From Haliclona indistincta (Eukaryota; Porifera; Demospongiae; Haplosclerida; Chalinidae), in NCBI GenBank assembly GCA_964017065.1, contig OZ024789.1, positions 129,001-193,000 of the forward strand: a stretch of 64,000 bases of DNA, given 5' to 3'. Positions 33,201 to 45,361 of this stretch are shown one piece after another. The notes under the pieces were generated by a model. That model saw only the letters and a list, made by a program, of their open reading frames with translations, was not told the origin of the DNA and searched no databases. Made by a program: the position numbers and the translations under genes. The stretch's first letter is position 1. The number at the start of each line of letters is the position of its first letter.

Positions 33201-36200
33201 GAATTGGCTGTAGCCCATCCTATTAGTACAACACAAGAGCAGCTATAACACACAGTATTGATGATTACCACTCCAGTAGATGCAGGATCAACTCCATAGC
33301 TTTTGATTAGTTCTCTAACCACATCACATCTTCCATGAGTAGCAGCAACATGGATAGGATGAGTACCCTCCTATAAACATATATCATGATACCTGCAGTG
33401 ATCTAATCTACATGCAGGCCTGTGCTTGCTTCATTGGTCCACAAATATAGAGTCCAATTTTATTATAAAACTCAAAGCTCAATGCGTCCATGAACTAAAA
33501 TTCATTATTAATATTTTTATTGCCATACTTTATAGCTTGGTAACAAGAAATTAATAATATAAAACAACTGCAGCAAGCATCTATGATCATGCATTGAACA
33601 TTCTGCTTACAGCTGTAGGTGTGCTGATGTCGACATGATACTTGTCAACTAGTAACTTGATCACATCAATATAGCCATACTGTGCAGCAAAGTGAATGGG
33701 TTGATGACCATCCTATTAAGGAACAATACATGTCATAATAGCATCATAATAGCATCATAATGGACCTTTACCATTAGTTCTGCTGTGGGGCTAGCTCCAT
33801 GACTCTCACACAGCCAGTCAAGAAGATCAACACATCCATACTGGGCACACACATGTACAGGAGTGACTTCATCATCAAACTATAGCGGTCATCATGATAA
33901 TGATGATATAGATATTGATCACCTACTTTAATGCTATCAGTTGGACTGGCATTGTACTTCTTGATAAAGAGCTCCACTATTAATCTATGATTACTAGCAA
34001 TGGCCCAGTGGAATGGAGTAGTACCATTCTATAGCGGACCAATGACATCAAGGGGAGCTATCATGAAATCGTGTGTACCTGATCTTCAACGTGAGGGTCC
34101 ACTCTGTACTTTTCAACTAGTTCACAGATCAGTTCTTCATGGCCGCAATCACATGCATAGTGAATAGGTTGCCACTACAGTAGGTCTATAATAATTATTG
34201 TGTATAATAACAGGCTAACCTCATCATCAGTGAGTGCTGTTGGACAAGCACCCATTCTGATGAGAGATCTAACCATCTCTACCTCTCCATGTCCAGAGGC
34301 CAAATGAATTGGATGCTGGCCATTCTGCAGGTTAATTAATCAGAACTTGACATAACAGCACAAGCCAGGAACGATTAATATTCATAGTGTCAGGTAAATG
34401 ATTTTACTATCACTATGCCTACAGTTCTTGCTGTATGATGGGAATTTTTTTTGCCACAAATCACAGACTATTCACACAAAAAAATAATAAATGGTGTTAG
34501 TGTAAAAAATAGACCATCACGAAAAATAATTATTATTAATTGTGAAGTTTTGTCAACCTCATGCATTCGCGAAAACTTTCTTTTGCGAAGTTTTCTGATA
34601 ATAATTATGGTAAATCTTTTCCAAAGCTACCTCATGCAGGAAGCATGCATGCAGGTGTCTGGGTGCATGATTACCTGTCCAGTACTGTCCACTGAGATAC
34701 CACACTCCATCACAAGGTATTCAGCTACTTTAACATGTCCCTTCATTGTTGCTAAATGAAGTGGCTGGAACCCATCCTGCAGATCAAGTGATGAACACTT
34801 GTTACTCCTGGCCTATACTAACATTATCCAATATATCAGCTGATACTCCATACTGGTCTACTAGTGCCTTCACTATATTGAAGTGACCACCAGCTGCAGC
34901 TATATGAATAGCTTGTGTGCCATTCTGTATAAAGATAAAAACAATAATTATTATAAGTTGGTAATATTAAACAAACTATACTCCTCGCCCATTCATTAAA
35001 ATCATGCATCATGAGTTGATGTGCCTAATCACATAAGGTAAGTGTGTGTCATAATTATGCTGTCTGCCACATCATGCTTGCATGCTGTACTTACAGTGTC
35101 ACTCAGACAAGGATCTGTGCCTTTCTCTTCGATCAAATCTTTGAGTGTTTCCATGTCCCCATATCGAGCAGCATCAAAAATCAGTGGAGTAGGTTCAGCC
35201 TACATGCAGTGAGGTCAATGATTGCACATACCAGTCTGTACCTCATCGGTCTTGATCTTGCAGCCGTAGGTTTCAGTAAGAAGCTGAAACACTTCATAGT
35301 TGTTCTCACTCAGAGCTATTTGAACAGGAGACGGCACTCCCTAAAGATACATTGATACATGCATGTTAACAACTTCATTATTGCTTACTTCTGACTGAGA
35401 ATTAGCATCAACATCAAAGTCATCAACCAGTGTCTTGATGACATCAACCTGACCATTCGCTGTTGCTATATGAATTGCCTGCCAACCATCCTGATTCCAG
35501 CGCATCATAACATTATTAATGACAACATTAGTTAGTTACCTCAGCCGCTGCATTAGGATCTACTGAAAATTCATTAATGAGGACTTTGACGGCCTCCACT
35601 TGACCATTCTGACAAGCAGCATGCAATGGCTGCAGTTTGCCCTATATGCCCCAGTGGTGTTAAGTAAGGTATATACTGACAGAAATTACCTTCAGTGAAA
35701 CTGTAGTAGAACCAACGGTGGAGACAAGGTACCTCAGTAGATCAATACTTCCAAGTGCAGCAGCTATATGTACTGGTTGAAGACCATCCTAACAAACACT
35801 CAACGACACTATTCAATAATGGGCTCACTATTTCAGATACTATATTTGGATCCACGTTGTACATTTCAATCAACTTTTTCACAATTTCAGTTTTTTTCTT
35901 AAATGAAGCCAAGTGTATGAGTTCACCAACATTCTATAATAACACACTCCACTAGATCTTGTTTATGACAAATGCCTGAGTACAGGCTATTGTAACCAGT
36001 GTACCTTTACATGAATCCTGGGACTCACTCCTTCTACGTCAAGTAAATAGTCAACTATCTCAATATATCCTCTTTTAGTAGCAATATGAATAGCCTGTTC
36101 TCCATCCTGCATGTAGAGATATACACATTCATTATAGCCTGGGCCCCATTTGTGAATACGTCTAATGACATACAAAATGACTAGCAATGACACACGGCAT

Positions 36201-36641
36201 GAAGGAACCTAGGTCACTTATATGTTTATGAATCGTGCATTGGTTATAGACTGGTTGGGTGCTAACAGCTGACAAAAATAATTTCTAATTAACGTCATCA
36301 GTGCCATGCCTTTGGCCGCCATTTTGAGGCATAGAGTCGATATAGAGTGTAGTGAATCTCGAGCAAACAGGAGCAATTCGTTGATACTCTTGGGTGTTAC
36401 TCATCTCTTGGGGCTCTATATCATAGACAAACGTAGATATTTGGAAAAAGTTGAAAAAGAGAGTTCACTCCAGAGCCTTAGACTAGTACTGGTTAGCTAA
36501 GTTTCATAACAGCTTGCTATATCATACTTTGTTAGTGGTATCTGGCTGAACTTTCTTTTCTCTCAGCAAATCCTTCATTGACTTCAAATCTCCACCTTCA
36601 ATAGCCTTGAAATAGGCAGCTACCGTGTTGCTACTGTCCAT
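21227..36641 (-). CDS. Ankyrin-repeat protein, 29 phase-0 exons, about 988 residues
   Basis: Exon low ends, from the 5' end: 36528, 36005, 35829, 35690, 35540, 35389, 35242, 35095, 34823, 34675, 34220, 34079, 33927, 33772, 33611, 33269, 33118, 32934, 32792, 32639, 32486, 32335, 22564, 22405, 22227, 21691, 21544, 21396 and 21227. Nearly all are 93-108 bp, phase 0 on both sides, and encode one ankyrin repeat starting DG.QPIHxAA..G and ending ..VDP. The first exon (ATG at 36641-36639) gives a repeat-like cap, MDSSNTVAAYFKAIEGGDLK. Exons 22405-22515 and 22227-22307 are an acidic, serine-rich non-ankyrin linker before the last four repeats; stop TAA is at 21229-21227. Such proteins are scaffolds; the partner is unknown. 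There is no signal peptide, membrane segment or other domain. Weak repeats (for example 32792-32884) lack canonical residues. Introns are mostly 40-450 bp except the 9.7 kb one at 22666-32334, which might instead mark a boundary between two genes. Confidence 0.85.
22771..25208. repeat. 30-bp satellite, about 81 copies
   Basis: Exactly spaced 30-bp units containing AATAATACCTATCTGATACC then CACTAACGTC or CACTCACGTC. Most variation is one A/C position plus occasional AACTCAC, CCAATCTG and a 2-bp insertion (CACTATAACG, near 23841 and 24714). The order of variants repeats over longer distances, so the array has higher-order structure. Minus-strand ORFs over it (repeating VSDRYYWTLV) are artefacts of a unit length divisible by three. 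Confidence 0.98.
26953..27537. mobile_element. 585-bp TIR element inserted in the MITE cluster
   Basis: Termini are inverted repeats of about 45 bp beginning GGAT(G/A)GACTAAGTTCACCC. The flanks carry CTGTCATTAT on both sides, and the neighbouring unit at about 25340-25360 shows the same site uninterrupted, giving a paralogous empty site. Long TIRs with a 9-10 bp target duplication suggest a Mutator-like non-autonomous element; that class is inferred. It contains short tandem repeats (about 27085-27215, unit with GGATCGTCGGGAGGGTCTTC) and a tRNA-like segment. There is no transposase. Confidence 0.82.
27339..27412 (-). other. tRNA-like sequence (degenerate) with A and B boxes
   Basis: Read on the minus strand it has an A-box match TAGCTCAATGGG and a B-box match GGTTCAATCCC at about the normal spacing, plus a 5-bp stem (TGTTG with CAGCA) in the anticodon-arm position. 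The loop reads TGCATAG, formally CAT, but U33 is replaced by G, and the acceptor, D and T stems pair poorly. It is not a functional tRNA but may be a Pol III promoter or tRNA relic inside the TIR element. Confidence 0.5.
31449..32222. mobile_element. Fold-back element with 268-bp arms beside an hAT-like terminus
   Basis: Arms 31569-31836 and 31955-32222 have equal length (268 bp) and are highly similar inverted copies around a 118-bp spacer, containing for example CGAATTTCAGCTGGTAAC. About 120 bp to the left, 31449-31467 reads CAGTGGCGGATCTACAGGG, which matches the consensus start of many hAT elements; a matching right end was not found. The sequences at about 31146-31200 and 32270-32330 flanking the structure are themselves similar (CACGCCGAGGGTTT), suggesting insertion into, or duplication of, the surrounding repeat. 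The ORF 31979-32236 lies in an arm and is not a gene. Confidence 0.75.
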
Positions 36642-36707
36642 CCAGACCTGGTCTAGTTAGCATTCATATCCTCAAGTCATGATCACTCGATACGGTCATG
36701 ATCAGAG

Positions 36708-37475
36708 GAGGTTGGAAGCATTAGTATGCGCACGTGATTGTAGGCTGTTATTATGCGCACGTGATTTCGAATGAGCATAGCTAACGTTCCATCGTGAGGC
36801 GTGGCTCAATGGTGCTAGCATACAGCACTAGAACTCATTCGTGGATTCTTTCTAAAATGGTATTGCGTAGAGCTTGATTACTGGTCTTACTTAAAGATAT
36901 GATCTTAGAATATTGGTTTAGCTATTTGTATAGTGCACTGCACACCAGTTTCTGTGCTTTGTATGTCGTGAAATCTAGGAAGAAGTAGCACAACTCCAGT
37001 ATACAGCACACTTGTGCTGGGATTCAGGAATCTTTCTTCTGTGAAACAGCTTAAATTTAAGCAACTTTCTTAGTTCTAGCTCTGACCAGGTCTCGTCAGC
37101 TGTGTACTGGGTTTTGCAGATAACAATGGAGCTGTCTCTTCGCTCGCCGTTTTAAACTCCAAGATTTTGCTTCAGGACGTCTGTAGTAGGCTTGTCAATA
37201 AGCTGATTCCTAGCACGAACAATAACTGTAGTGTTTTCCACAGTTGAGAATCGTCACTACTTTCTCGCCCATAGCAGCTCAGGAACCCCTGGGTTGGATC
37301 GGGTAGATCGCATATTTGTAACCTGCTGTGCAAGAGCTTTCGATTCATACTAAATTCGTTAAATTCTGTCCAGAGAATAGCGTAAAATTGACAACTAAGA
37401 TTCGCCATACATTTTGATTTGGAGAGAATTTACAAACCACAAGTCACATGACTGAATATTAATGCTTCCAACCTC
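36708..37475. mobile_element. TIR element 1 between the ankyrin and NLR genes
   Basis: Terminal inverted repeats GAGGTTGGAAGCATTA (36708-36723) and its complement (37460-37475). The outer flank GGTCATGATCAGAG on the left recurs at the right junction of this element with element 2. No transposase ORF is present. The element lies in the shared upstream region of the two divergent genes. Confidence 0.7.
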
Positions 37476-37494
37476 CTATGGGTCATGATCAGAG

Positions 37495-38174
37495 GAGGTT
37501 GGCCACGCGTCATACTTACACGCACGATCACATGACATTGAAATAGCAAAGAGCCCCGCCCACCGATGCTGCAGCAGAGCTGCTGGCAGTCCAGCTACAG
37601 TCAGTGCTGTGCGAATGGAGACCAAATGTACACGAGGCTGTCCACGAGTGATGTAGAACTGCTGCTAGCAGTGATTGAATGCTGTAGCCTTGACTAGCGG
37701 TAGGCTGTGCTCAGTATGCTGTACGACTGTTATAAGCGGTCCTACAATAATATTGGCAAGCTCCAATGCTGTTTCAAATGCTCACAGCGTTCCTTCGGCG
37801 CTCATGGTCACCGTAGACCATCTTCTGCTTCTTCCCAATGTTTCACAGTGTGGCAACCAAAACGGCCAAGCCGAGCCATGCCTCCTGAAATACGACCTTC
37901 TTTTGGTCGGTTAACAACTTCTTGAACGCTTGCAAACAGTTTCGCTCTGTCCTGCGCCTCCAACTAGTAGCAAATCAGCAAATTCATATAATATGAATAA
38001 ATTCATGAGGTTCCAAAAGGTTCCAAAAATCCATTAATTTAATATTATTCATGTTTGAATTATTGTTATACACGTCCGGCCTCGGCCAGAGCCTCGGCTG
38101 CCTGGGCGGTCACATGAACTCGGCCTACGCATTGCATACGTAGAAATGATGATCGATGACGCGTGGCCAACCTC
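37495..38174. mobile_element. TIR element 2, adjacent relative of element 1
   Basis: Termini GAGGTTGGCCACGCGTCAT (37495-37513) and its complement (38156-38174). The outer 8 bp GAGGTTGG is shared with element 1 and the inner TIR differs. The 19 bp between the two elements contains the same GGTCATGATCAGAG seen left of element 1 and nearly the same sequence right of element 2. The arrangement is a tandem pair sharing a junction. The ORFs at 37675-37925 are not supported. Confidence 0.7.
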
Positions 38175-38320
38175 CTCTGGGTCATGATGATCAAACCAGC
38201 CCCGCCTACAATTGGTCTCTAATTGAGCGAATTGAAAAATCAGAGTAGTAAATGAGGAAATATCGATCTAGAGCTAAACTCTACTGAACTACATGTAGAT
38301 CGAGAGACAATGTGCGAAAG

Positions 38321-41300
38321 ATGGACAAAACCTTGAGTTAGTGTCTTTCCCTGAACTTATATTATGCTTATTGTTATAATATACAGCTGGAAAGGACATT
38401 GGAGACGTCAATAAGGCGCTCTTACCCGCTAAACAAAAATGGGAAAAAGTTGGTTTGGGCCTTGGAATTGCTCGTGATCATATTCAGCGAATCAAAGCAG
38501 ACAGAGGGAGTGACCCGGGGAAGTGTATGTTCCATATAGTCAACTTGTGGCTGCGAGGCAAGTCCACAGGAACAGTGAAGGGAATCACATGGAGGGTATT
38601 GATACGCATCCTCAATTCACCTGAAGTTAAAGAGTCAGATCTTGCTGAACGTATTATGACAGAGAAGGGTAGGTGCATCATGCATGCTGCTAGCTCTCAT
38701 TGATCATGTGTTGTACTCTCAGGTTTTGAACGTCGTGCAACTACAGTGCGAAAGCCTCGTGTCTCAGCTCCACAGAAAGATGAAGTAAAAAGGGACATTC
38801 AAGAAGATGAACATCAAGGTACTATTCTGATAGTACTTGTGATTTGTAACAAGAAGGAAAACAAGAGGGAACTATAGTTCTAATGAACACATACACATAC
38901 TGTCCACGGGTCATTATAGCATTATAACCCATCACAATAGTTCTGTCCTATAGAGCTAACAATAGCATGTCTTGTTTTGAGTAGGTGATGTTAGTGGAAA
39001 CTGCTTTATACAAGCCACTTGATTATGTATTTGGTTTTGATAGCAAGTTTGTGAATATCATTATGTGCTAATGCATCTCATTATCAAAGCCCTATAGTTA
39101 TTTTTATCAAATAATGTAGCTTTGTTTTCTTGGTTTCAAATACCAGTAGTGACTGTGCTCCAGGCACATGGAGATAGATAATATGCTAAATTTACATACA
39201 AGATGCATTCGTAATACATGAATTTTTTACCTAAGATTATGCATCTGTAGCCTGTAAACGATATTATGTGACTATGTCTTGCTTCAGTATCATGTCAATG
39301 CTAGTATTAGAGTGAACCAGCACAATTTAAGTGTGATTTGTGATTATTCTTGCAGGTAACATACTGTTGTCTGATAAGGACCTGGGGTATCTACTTAGTA
39401 AACTCACTGATGTGGCGTCTGAATGGCTCAATTTTGGCATCTACTTGGGCATACCGTATGGACAGTTACGTATAATAAAGGCTAATAATCAAGATGTCAT
39501 GGACTGTCTAAGAGAGACTCTTGTATATTGGCTGAAGAAAGATAACAAAAGTCCTACTGCAGGAAAGTTATTGAAAGCTCTTGACAAGATGGAAGAAAAG
39601 AAACTAGCTTATACCTTAGAGAAGAGTCTTAGCATTGGTGAACACAGAAAAGGTATTATAATATTAACTTCACTCAACACTAAAATAATAGCTAGAGAAA
39701 TAGTCACTTGCATACTTAGTCAATCGGTATCGATCACAATATCTATACCCATCACTATAGTAAAAGTATCACTCACAACATAAGCAGGTCGATGCAGTAG
39801 GTTTGGTAACACCATGTGCTTATCCTTATACATGATGTTGTAAAGCATTCTTGCCATGATGTGCATCTATTACGAATTATGTAGCACCCCTTCACAGAAC
39901 TTTGTATAAATCTGTGTAAATATGTTGTATAAATTCTGTGTATGAGTAGCTGTGAATAAGGCGCAATTGAATAAGGCGCTGACGTTTTGTTATGACAAAC
40001 TCACATATTTACACAGATTGGCATACAGTTGATGTGTAGTAATGATTATAGTCAAAGTTGTTGACACTCAATACAACAATAATAATATTAATTATTTTGC
40101 AGAAGCGGTACCAGTACCTGAGGGACACACACTAGAGGAGCACCTGAGGAGCCTTTACTGTAATTCCTCACAACTTGGTGGAACTACTGACTGGCCGCCT
40201 ACAATAGAGGTGGAGTATGTTAATCTTCAGCTTATTTCACAAAAGAAAATTCCTCAACTTAGGCATCAAGAAGCTAGTGCTAAACTATTGAAACATGGGG
40301 AAATTGATACAGTTTTAGACAATAGTCTGCAGCTGTTTCTAAGTGACATTGCCAACTATAGCACTCGTGGCCTTCGGAAATTAATTGTAGTTGAAGGAGT
40401 CCCCGGGGTTGGCAAGACAACCTTTGCTTACAAGCTGTGCCGGGATTGGGCCAACAAGAAGCTACTCACTGAGTACTGGCTGCTCGTGTATATTCCTCTA
40501 AGAGTTCCTCTGATGCGTGTGGCTGAGTCAGCAGATGATCTTCTCAAGCATTATGAGAAGCACTGCTCTCCCGCAGATATTGACCTGATCAAGATGAAGC
40601 AAGGTCATGGAGTGCTCTTCATACTGGATGGATGGGATGAGCTACGACCAGCATGCCGGGTCCCAACAAGCTTCTTTTATCGCTTCGTTTGTGGGCATTT
40701 CCTTCCCCAGTGCAGTATTCTTATCACATCTCGCCCTGGTGCAGTTACACATGGCATTAGAACTCGTATTGATATTCGATTGGTTGAAATTCTTGGCTTT
40801 ACTGCAGATCAGGTTACACAATACATTCGATTATACTTTGAAGATTATGCAGGTGCTGCTGAAAAACTTACCGAAGAACTTAAAATATATCCAAATGTTG
40901 GTAGCACGTGCTATGTAGCTATCAACCTGACCATACTGTGCTATGTGTATCTAGCGTCTGAATTCAATCTACCAACCACTCTCACTGAGGTGTATGAACA
41001 ATTTGTTATTCACGCAATAAAGCGTCACTTCAACAGGTTGATTGCTAAATCTGATCCTGGCTCTATCGCCATTGACACTGCTTGGCTTGCTAGCATTGAC
41101 AGTGCATGTGTCTGGGTTTACTGATTCAACCAATCAGGTTTTGACGGGCCTCGGCAGATTAGCACTTAATGGACTTGATAATGGTGATCTTAGTTACTCA
41201 AATAAGGAAGTCACTCGAACATGTGACAATAGTGAACCTGATTTTGATGGGTTTGGTCTCCTGAAGATTATTACGGTTTATCGAAAGCATGGGCCTGAGT

Positions 41301-42220
41301 ATCACTACCAGTTCCTTCACTTAACTGTGCAAGAATATCTTGCTGCATATACCATTTATCAGATGAAAGAACATGACCAAGTGCAATGGTTGCAACACAA
41401 TATCTCTAACCCGCTCTCGTGTGATCAGGTGTTCAAGTTCTTTTGCGGAATAGATCAATTCAAATCTCATCCAGCGCGATCAGTCTTCACTCAGTTCATC
41501 ACTAGTCGTACTATTCTTGAATCCATCACTGTTCCTTTTGTACTTGAATGCCTATTTGAAGGCCAGTGGACAGATGGATGCCATACATTTGCTCAAGAAT
41601 CTTCTAGTAGAATTATTATTCATAACTCAAGTCTTATGCAGCCATATCGTGCCTTGGTCTATGGCTATGTTATAACTAGCTCAGAGAGTCAGTGGCAGCT
41701 ACAGTGGAAGGATTGTGTTATCGGAGAGCATGAGCTAACTAGTATCGGTCGTTACTTACAGGACTCTCCACGCTCCCTCAAACAGGTCTCTCTGATAGAT
41801 ACCTCATTTGCATCAATAGAGGCTACCAGATTGTTTTCAAGGATCATTCAGTCACAGCTGGAACTTGCTGGACTCGCTATTGGTACGAAACTTGACAATG
41901 AAAGCTTAAGAATCATCTGCCAAGCACTAGGAGGTCACCTAGGTATGAAAACTATCACAATCACTCAAATCAGTATTTCACAAACAAACTCTGATATCAT
42001 TGCATCACTTCTGAGTGATTCTATTGAAACACTTGATCTCAGCGGTTGTGAACTAGATGAAGCTACCTGCAGAGGCTTCCTTCGAACAATTTTTACCAGG
42101 TCCTCACTTCAAATGCTTCGTCTACCACAGGCAAGTGACGCTATCTTGGTGGAGATCAATCAACTTATTGCAGAAAGAAAAGATAAAAACCTCAATGAAA
42201 TTGAAGTTTGTTTCTCATAA
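38321..42220 (+). CDS. NLR-type gene: Death-Death-NACHT-LRR, apparent frameshift
   Basis: Exons: 38321-38336 (tentative start MDKTL), 38397-38668, 38723-38818, 39356-39652 and 40103-42220; all junctions join in frame. Exons 2 and 4 each encode a Death-fold helix bundle. The last exon encodes a NACHT NTPase with Walker A VPGVGKTTF (from about 40396), Walker B FILDGWDEL (from about 40618) and sensor LITSRPG (about 40720), followed by winged-helix-like sequence (YQFLHLTVQEYLAAYTI) and degenerate leucine-rich repeats ending at 42220. The family comprises intracellular immune-type sensors; sponges carry many. The NACHT frame meets TGA at 41122-41124 while the homologous continuation lies in another frame overlapping from about 41042, so one indel near 41095-41125 breaks it. 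The only GT-AG pair I found that would repair it makes a 28-bp intron, too short to be credible. It is either a pseudogene or an assembly error. The gene is divergent from the ankyrin gene. Confidence 0.85.
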
Positions 42221-43164
42221 TTGCATAGCTGTATTTTATTATTAATTTTGAGTCATTATAGTTATTTGATCCAGGTCAAAGAGAGGGTGATAGATTAACC
42301 TAAAGTTATGGTATAAGAGGATTTTTTCGTATAGACTATAGTTTTATTGGCAGTAAGTCAAGGTAATGAATATTAATTATCTGATTATTAGTAAAATGTG
42401 AATATTGTTAATCTGCTTGTCAGGATAAGGCAAAGTTATTGGTTTGGTCTTGTTGGCTGTGATGATGAGTTGCCTGGTCATGCATGTGTGATGAGGTGGT
42501 CATACACATGGACAGCAGTATACTCAATCCAGCCATTATAATAGTTTATCAAACTTGGACTTGGCTTACATACCAGTAGTCCAGTTGCAGACTCCTGAAG
42601 CGGGAATTTCACAGTGTATATACACATCCCGTAATAATAATTCCTGTTATGTTTATACTCCTCCCAAGGAGCCGAACAAATCATAACTACGCCTACTTGT
42701 CAAAATGCCCAAATAAGGTGTTAGCATAGAAGATAACAATTTCATCTCTTACCAGCTCCGCCAGCCAGGTAGCTACCCCTTACCGGCTCCGCCTTATCAG
42801 CATTAAATCAGGTAAGTTGGTAGCTGAAAATGCACAAAGTAAATTTTGGTGAAAGACTATAGTTCACACACTATAGAGCACTAGATCCACTTGTCTTCTG
42901 ACCACATCTTTCTCTTGTATATAGCTAGTCAATGATAATCATTTATTATGAGTACTATGAATTTATTATTATCATGAATGACATAGTGATAAGTTCTTTG
43001 GAAATTTCTAGTGCAGCACATTCATATTAAATTGATCACTCCAAGAACCACAAGATTGACAAATATTTCATAGAACTTTAAGCTTGCTCGGAAAGAAGCT
43101 TACATATTATAGCTCTACTTTTATAGTGATAGTGTTTGCTTGGTTCCTAGAATCATAGTTGCCC
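42221..43164. other. Intergenic, nothing recognised
   Basis: AT-rich sequence between the NLR gene and the RGG gene. It has a short repeated block (ACCAGCTCCGCC / ACCGGCTCCGCC, about 42751-42795). The minus ORF 42478-42684 has no support. Confidence 0.6.
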
Positions 43165-43173
43165 TATATAAAG
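43165..43173 (+). promoter_or_regulatory. TATA box of the RGG-rich gene
   Basis: TATATAAAG, 96 bp upstream of the ATG at 43269, leaving room for a start site near 43195 and a 5' UTR of about 70 bp. The position fits a canonical TATA promoter. Confidence 0.6.
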
Positions 43174-43268
43174 ATCGATTTAGAGACTAAGCTGTGTCAT
43201 ATTGTACACTAGCTCACCTAGCTCATTAGCTGCTGGACTGGACGTTGACTGCTGAGTGTGATTGAACA

Positions 43269-43598
43269 ATGGCATATCGTGGAGGAGGTCGTGGTGGATA
43301 TCGTGGAGGCGGTCGCGGAGGATATCGTGGAGGAGGACGTGGAGGATATCGTGGAGGATATCAAGGAGGTCATGGTGGATACCAGAGGGGTCGTGGCGGA
43401 TATAATCCTTCAAGGGTAATTGTCTGAACTTGTATGTATATACTTTGAAGCCTTTTTTCATAGATGGTATTAATGGAAACTAGCGCACCGCCTGAAAGTA
43501 CACTTGATCTTCAACAAATTCCTAGGGATTTGATGTGGAAGTTTGTTTCAAATCGGGACCCTGACGCACCACGCTATTGGGTGAAACTGAGCAATGAG
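43269..43598 (+). CDS. RGG/YRGG-rich protein, first two exons
   Basis: Exon 43269-43415 (49 codons) encodes MAYRGGGRGGYRGGGRGG and further RGG/YRGG/YQGG units, a low-complexity RNA-binding-type tail. Exon 43464-43598 (45 codons) encodes a non-repetitive segment including LQQIPRDLMWKFVSNRDPD and ending VKLSNE. Both junctions are phase 0 with good GT/AG borders (GTAATT donor, TTTTTTCATAG acceptor; next donor GTAATC at 43599). RGG motifs are typical of RNA-binding and nucleolar proteins; the second exon is not recognised. The rest of the gene is not found: full transposon copy B begins 49 bp into the next intron and the far side runs into a gap and satellite. It may be an intact gene with a very long intron, or a truncated one. 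Confidence 0.72.
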
Positions 43599-43647
43599 GT
43601 AATCATGACATGCTCCCATGCGCCTGTGCATGCTATCTGTTTGTTGT

Positions 43648-44254
43648 ACAAGAAATAAAAAGATTTCTAACGAAATCAAAAGGATGTAGGGATGGTAGAT
43701 TAGCAATGAAGAAATCTGTCACTGGTCCACAATGTAAACAAACAAGGAACTACCCTGGAATGGTAAGACGATTGACTTGCTAACAGACCATAGATCCCTA
43801 CATCAGTGGCTGCACATAAGGATTGGATCTAGAGTAATGGGGTTTAACTTAGATTAAGCTAATTTTAAGCATTAATCAACTTGTTCCAGTCAAATTCTGC
43901 AGTAAGTGTATAAATATAGCCAGCTGGGCTACCAACCTGTATATTTTACTAGACCAAGCTATATTTTACTAGACCTGGGCTAGCTGGCTAGTGCTAATTT
44001 GAAGCCCTGATCTGATAACAACACTAATAATTGGATCAATAACAGCATCATAGGTAACATTAGTTCACTCTAGATCCAATCCTTATGTGCAGCCACTGAT
44101 GTAGGGATCTATGGTCTGTTAGCAAGTCAATCGTCTTACCATTCCAGGGTAGTTCCTTGTTTGTTTACATTGTGGACCAGTGACAGATTTCTTCATTGCT
44201 AATCTACCATCCCTACATCCTTTTGATTTCGTTAGAAATCTTTTTATTTCTTGT
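43648..44254. repeat. 3' terminal fold-back of copy B
   Basis: Arms 43648-43835 and 44067-44254, 188 bp each, with the same spacer as copy A in reverse complement. The outer end lies at the junction with the RGG gene intron. Confidence 0.9.
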
Positions 44255-44325
44255 TTGTATCCATTTTTCTTAATTTTATTCATAAAAATTTATAATAATC
44301 GTCAAAAATTTTAATAAAAAGTTTC

Positions 44326-44614
44326 TTAATAATACTTTATTTTGAACATGTTTCGTATAGCTATTGGTTGAACAATGTCATTGGTATCATCATCACCTAC
44401 AAAAATAAAAATGTGAAAAAAATTGTTAAGCACAAAAAGTAGCCTACCTTTGGTTGATCTTCGACAATATACAGAGACTGTCTTGGTTTCCCCAAATATG
44501 GCATTAGAAATTTTAACCAGCCACAATGGATACTCAGCCACTCTACCAACGACAAGGTGCAGTCTCACAGAGTGGAAAAAAATTGAGTGTTTGGGTAGAC
44601 CTCGCACATACATT
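44326..44614 (-). CDS. Small spliced second ORF of the transposon (copy B)
   Basis: Exact counterpart of 9851-10139: exons 44448-44614 and 44326-44396 around a 51-bp GT-AG intron, with the same protein reading and stop. That the two copies keep it unchanged says little about selection, because they are too young to differ. Confidence 0.43.
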
Positions 44615-45361
44615 CTGTGGGGGAGAAAATGCAAAGTAAACACAGAGTACGTCCATACAGTAGACATTCACTTATCCATATCAGGAGTACTTGTGTTTAT
44701 GCAATTTTTTTGTCATCAACACTATTACCATGTGCTAAGCTCACAATTGTATGGGCATAATACTAGGTCTGGGGTACTTGCAGACAGTAAAATTGAAATT
44801 GACCACATGTATGTATAGTAGACTGCCTTATGTAAACACACTTAGTAGGTGATCATAGGTTGCCATTACCAACATCAAGTATACCACCACATGTCAGAAG
44901 TATTGAGATCAATAAAGAATTGATTACTAACATCTGCGTCATTGCTACATAATACCTCAGTAGACTCAACACTGTGTCAATACCATACATGTGTTGGTAG
45001 ACATGAGGTCAAGTGAATACGATGTATCAGAGCAAGAGCAGAGTTATTATCTCAAAATCAGTAAAGATTACAACACCTGCGGACATGTGATTTCACTCAA
45101 CGCTAGTATCAGCAGACACCATGACGACACGGCAATAGTGCTCTGTATTAAAGCACATAAAATGGCTAAGCTCATTGTATTACAGCAGTCACAACACCAC
45201 ATGGGCAATAGCGCTCTATTTAGAGCACATAACTTGTCTAAGGCAAGCACACACTATGATGACAGATTACACAGTGATCTATTAATTTTAGACATGACTA
45301 AAGCCATTGTATTGCATCAATCGAAGCACACAAACAATGTTCTTACTTTCATGTCCAGTGA

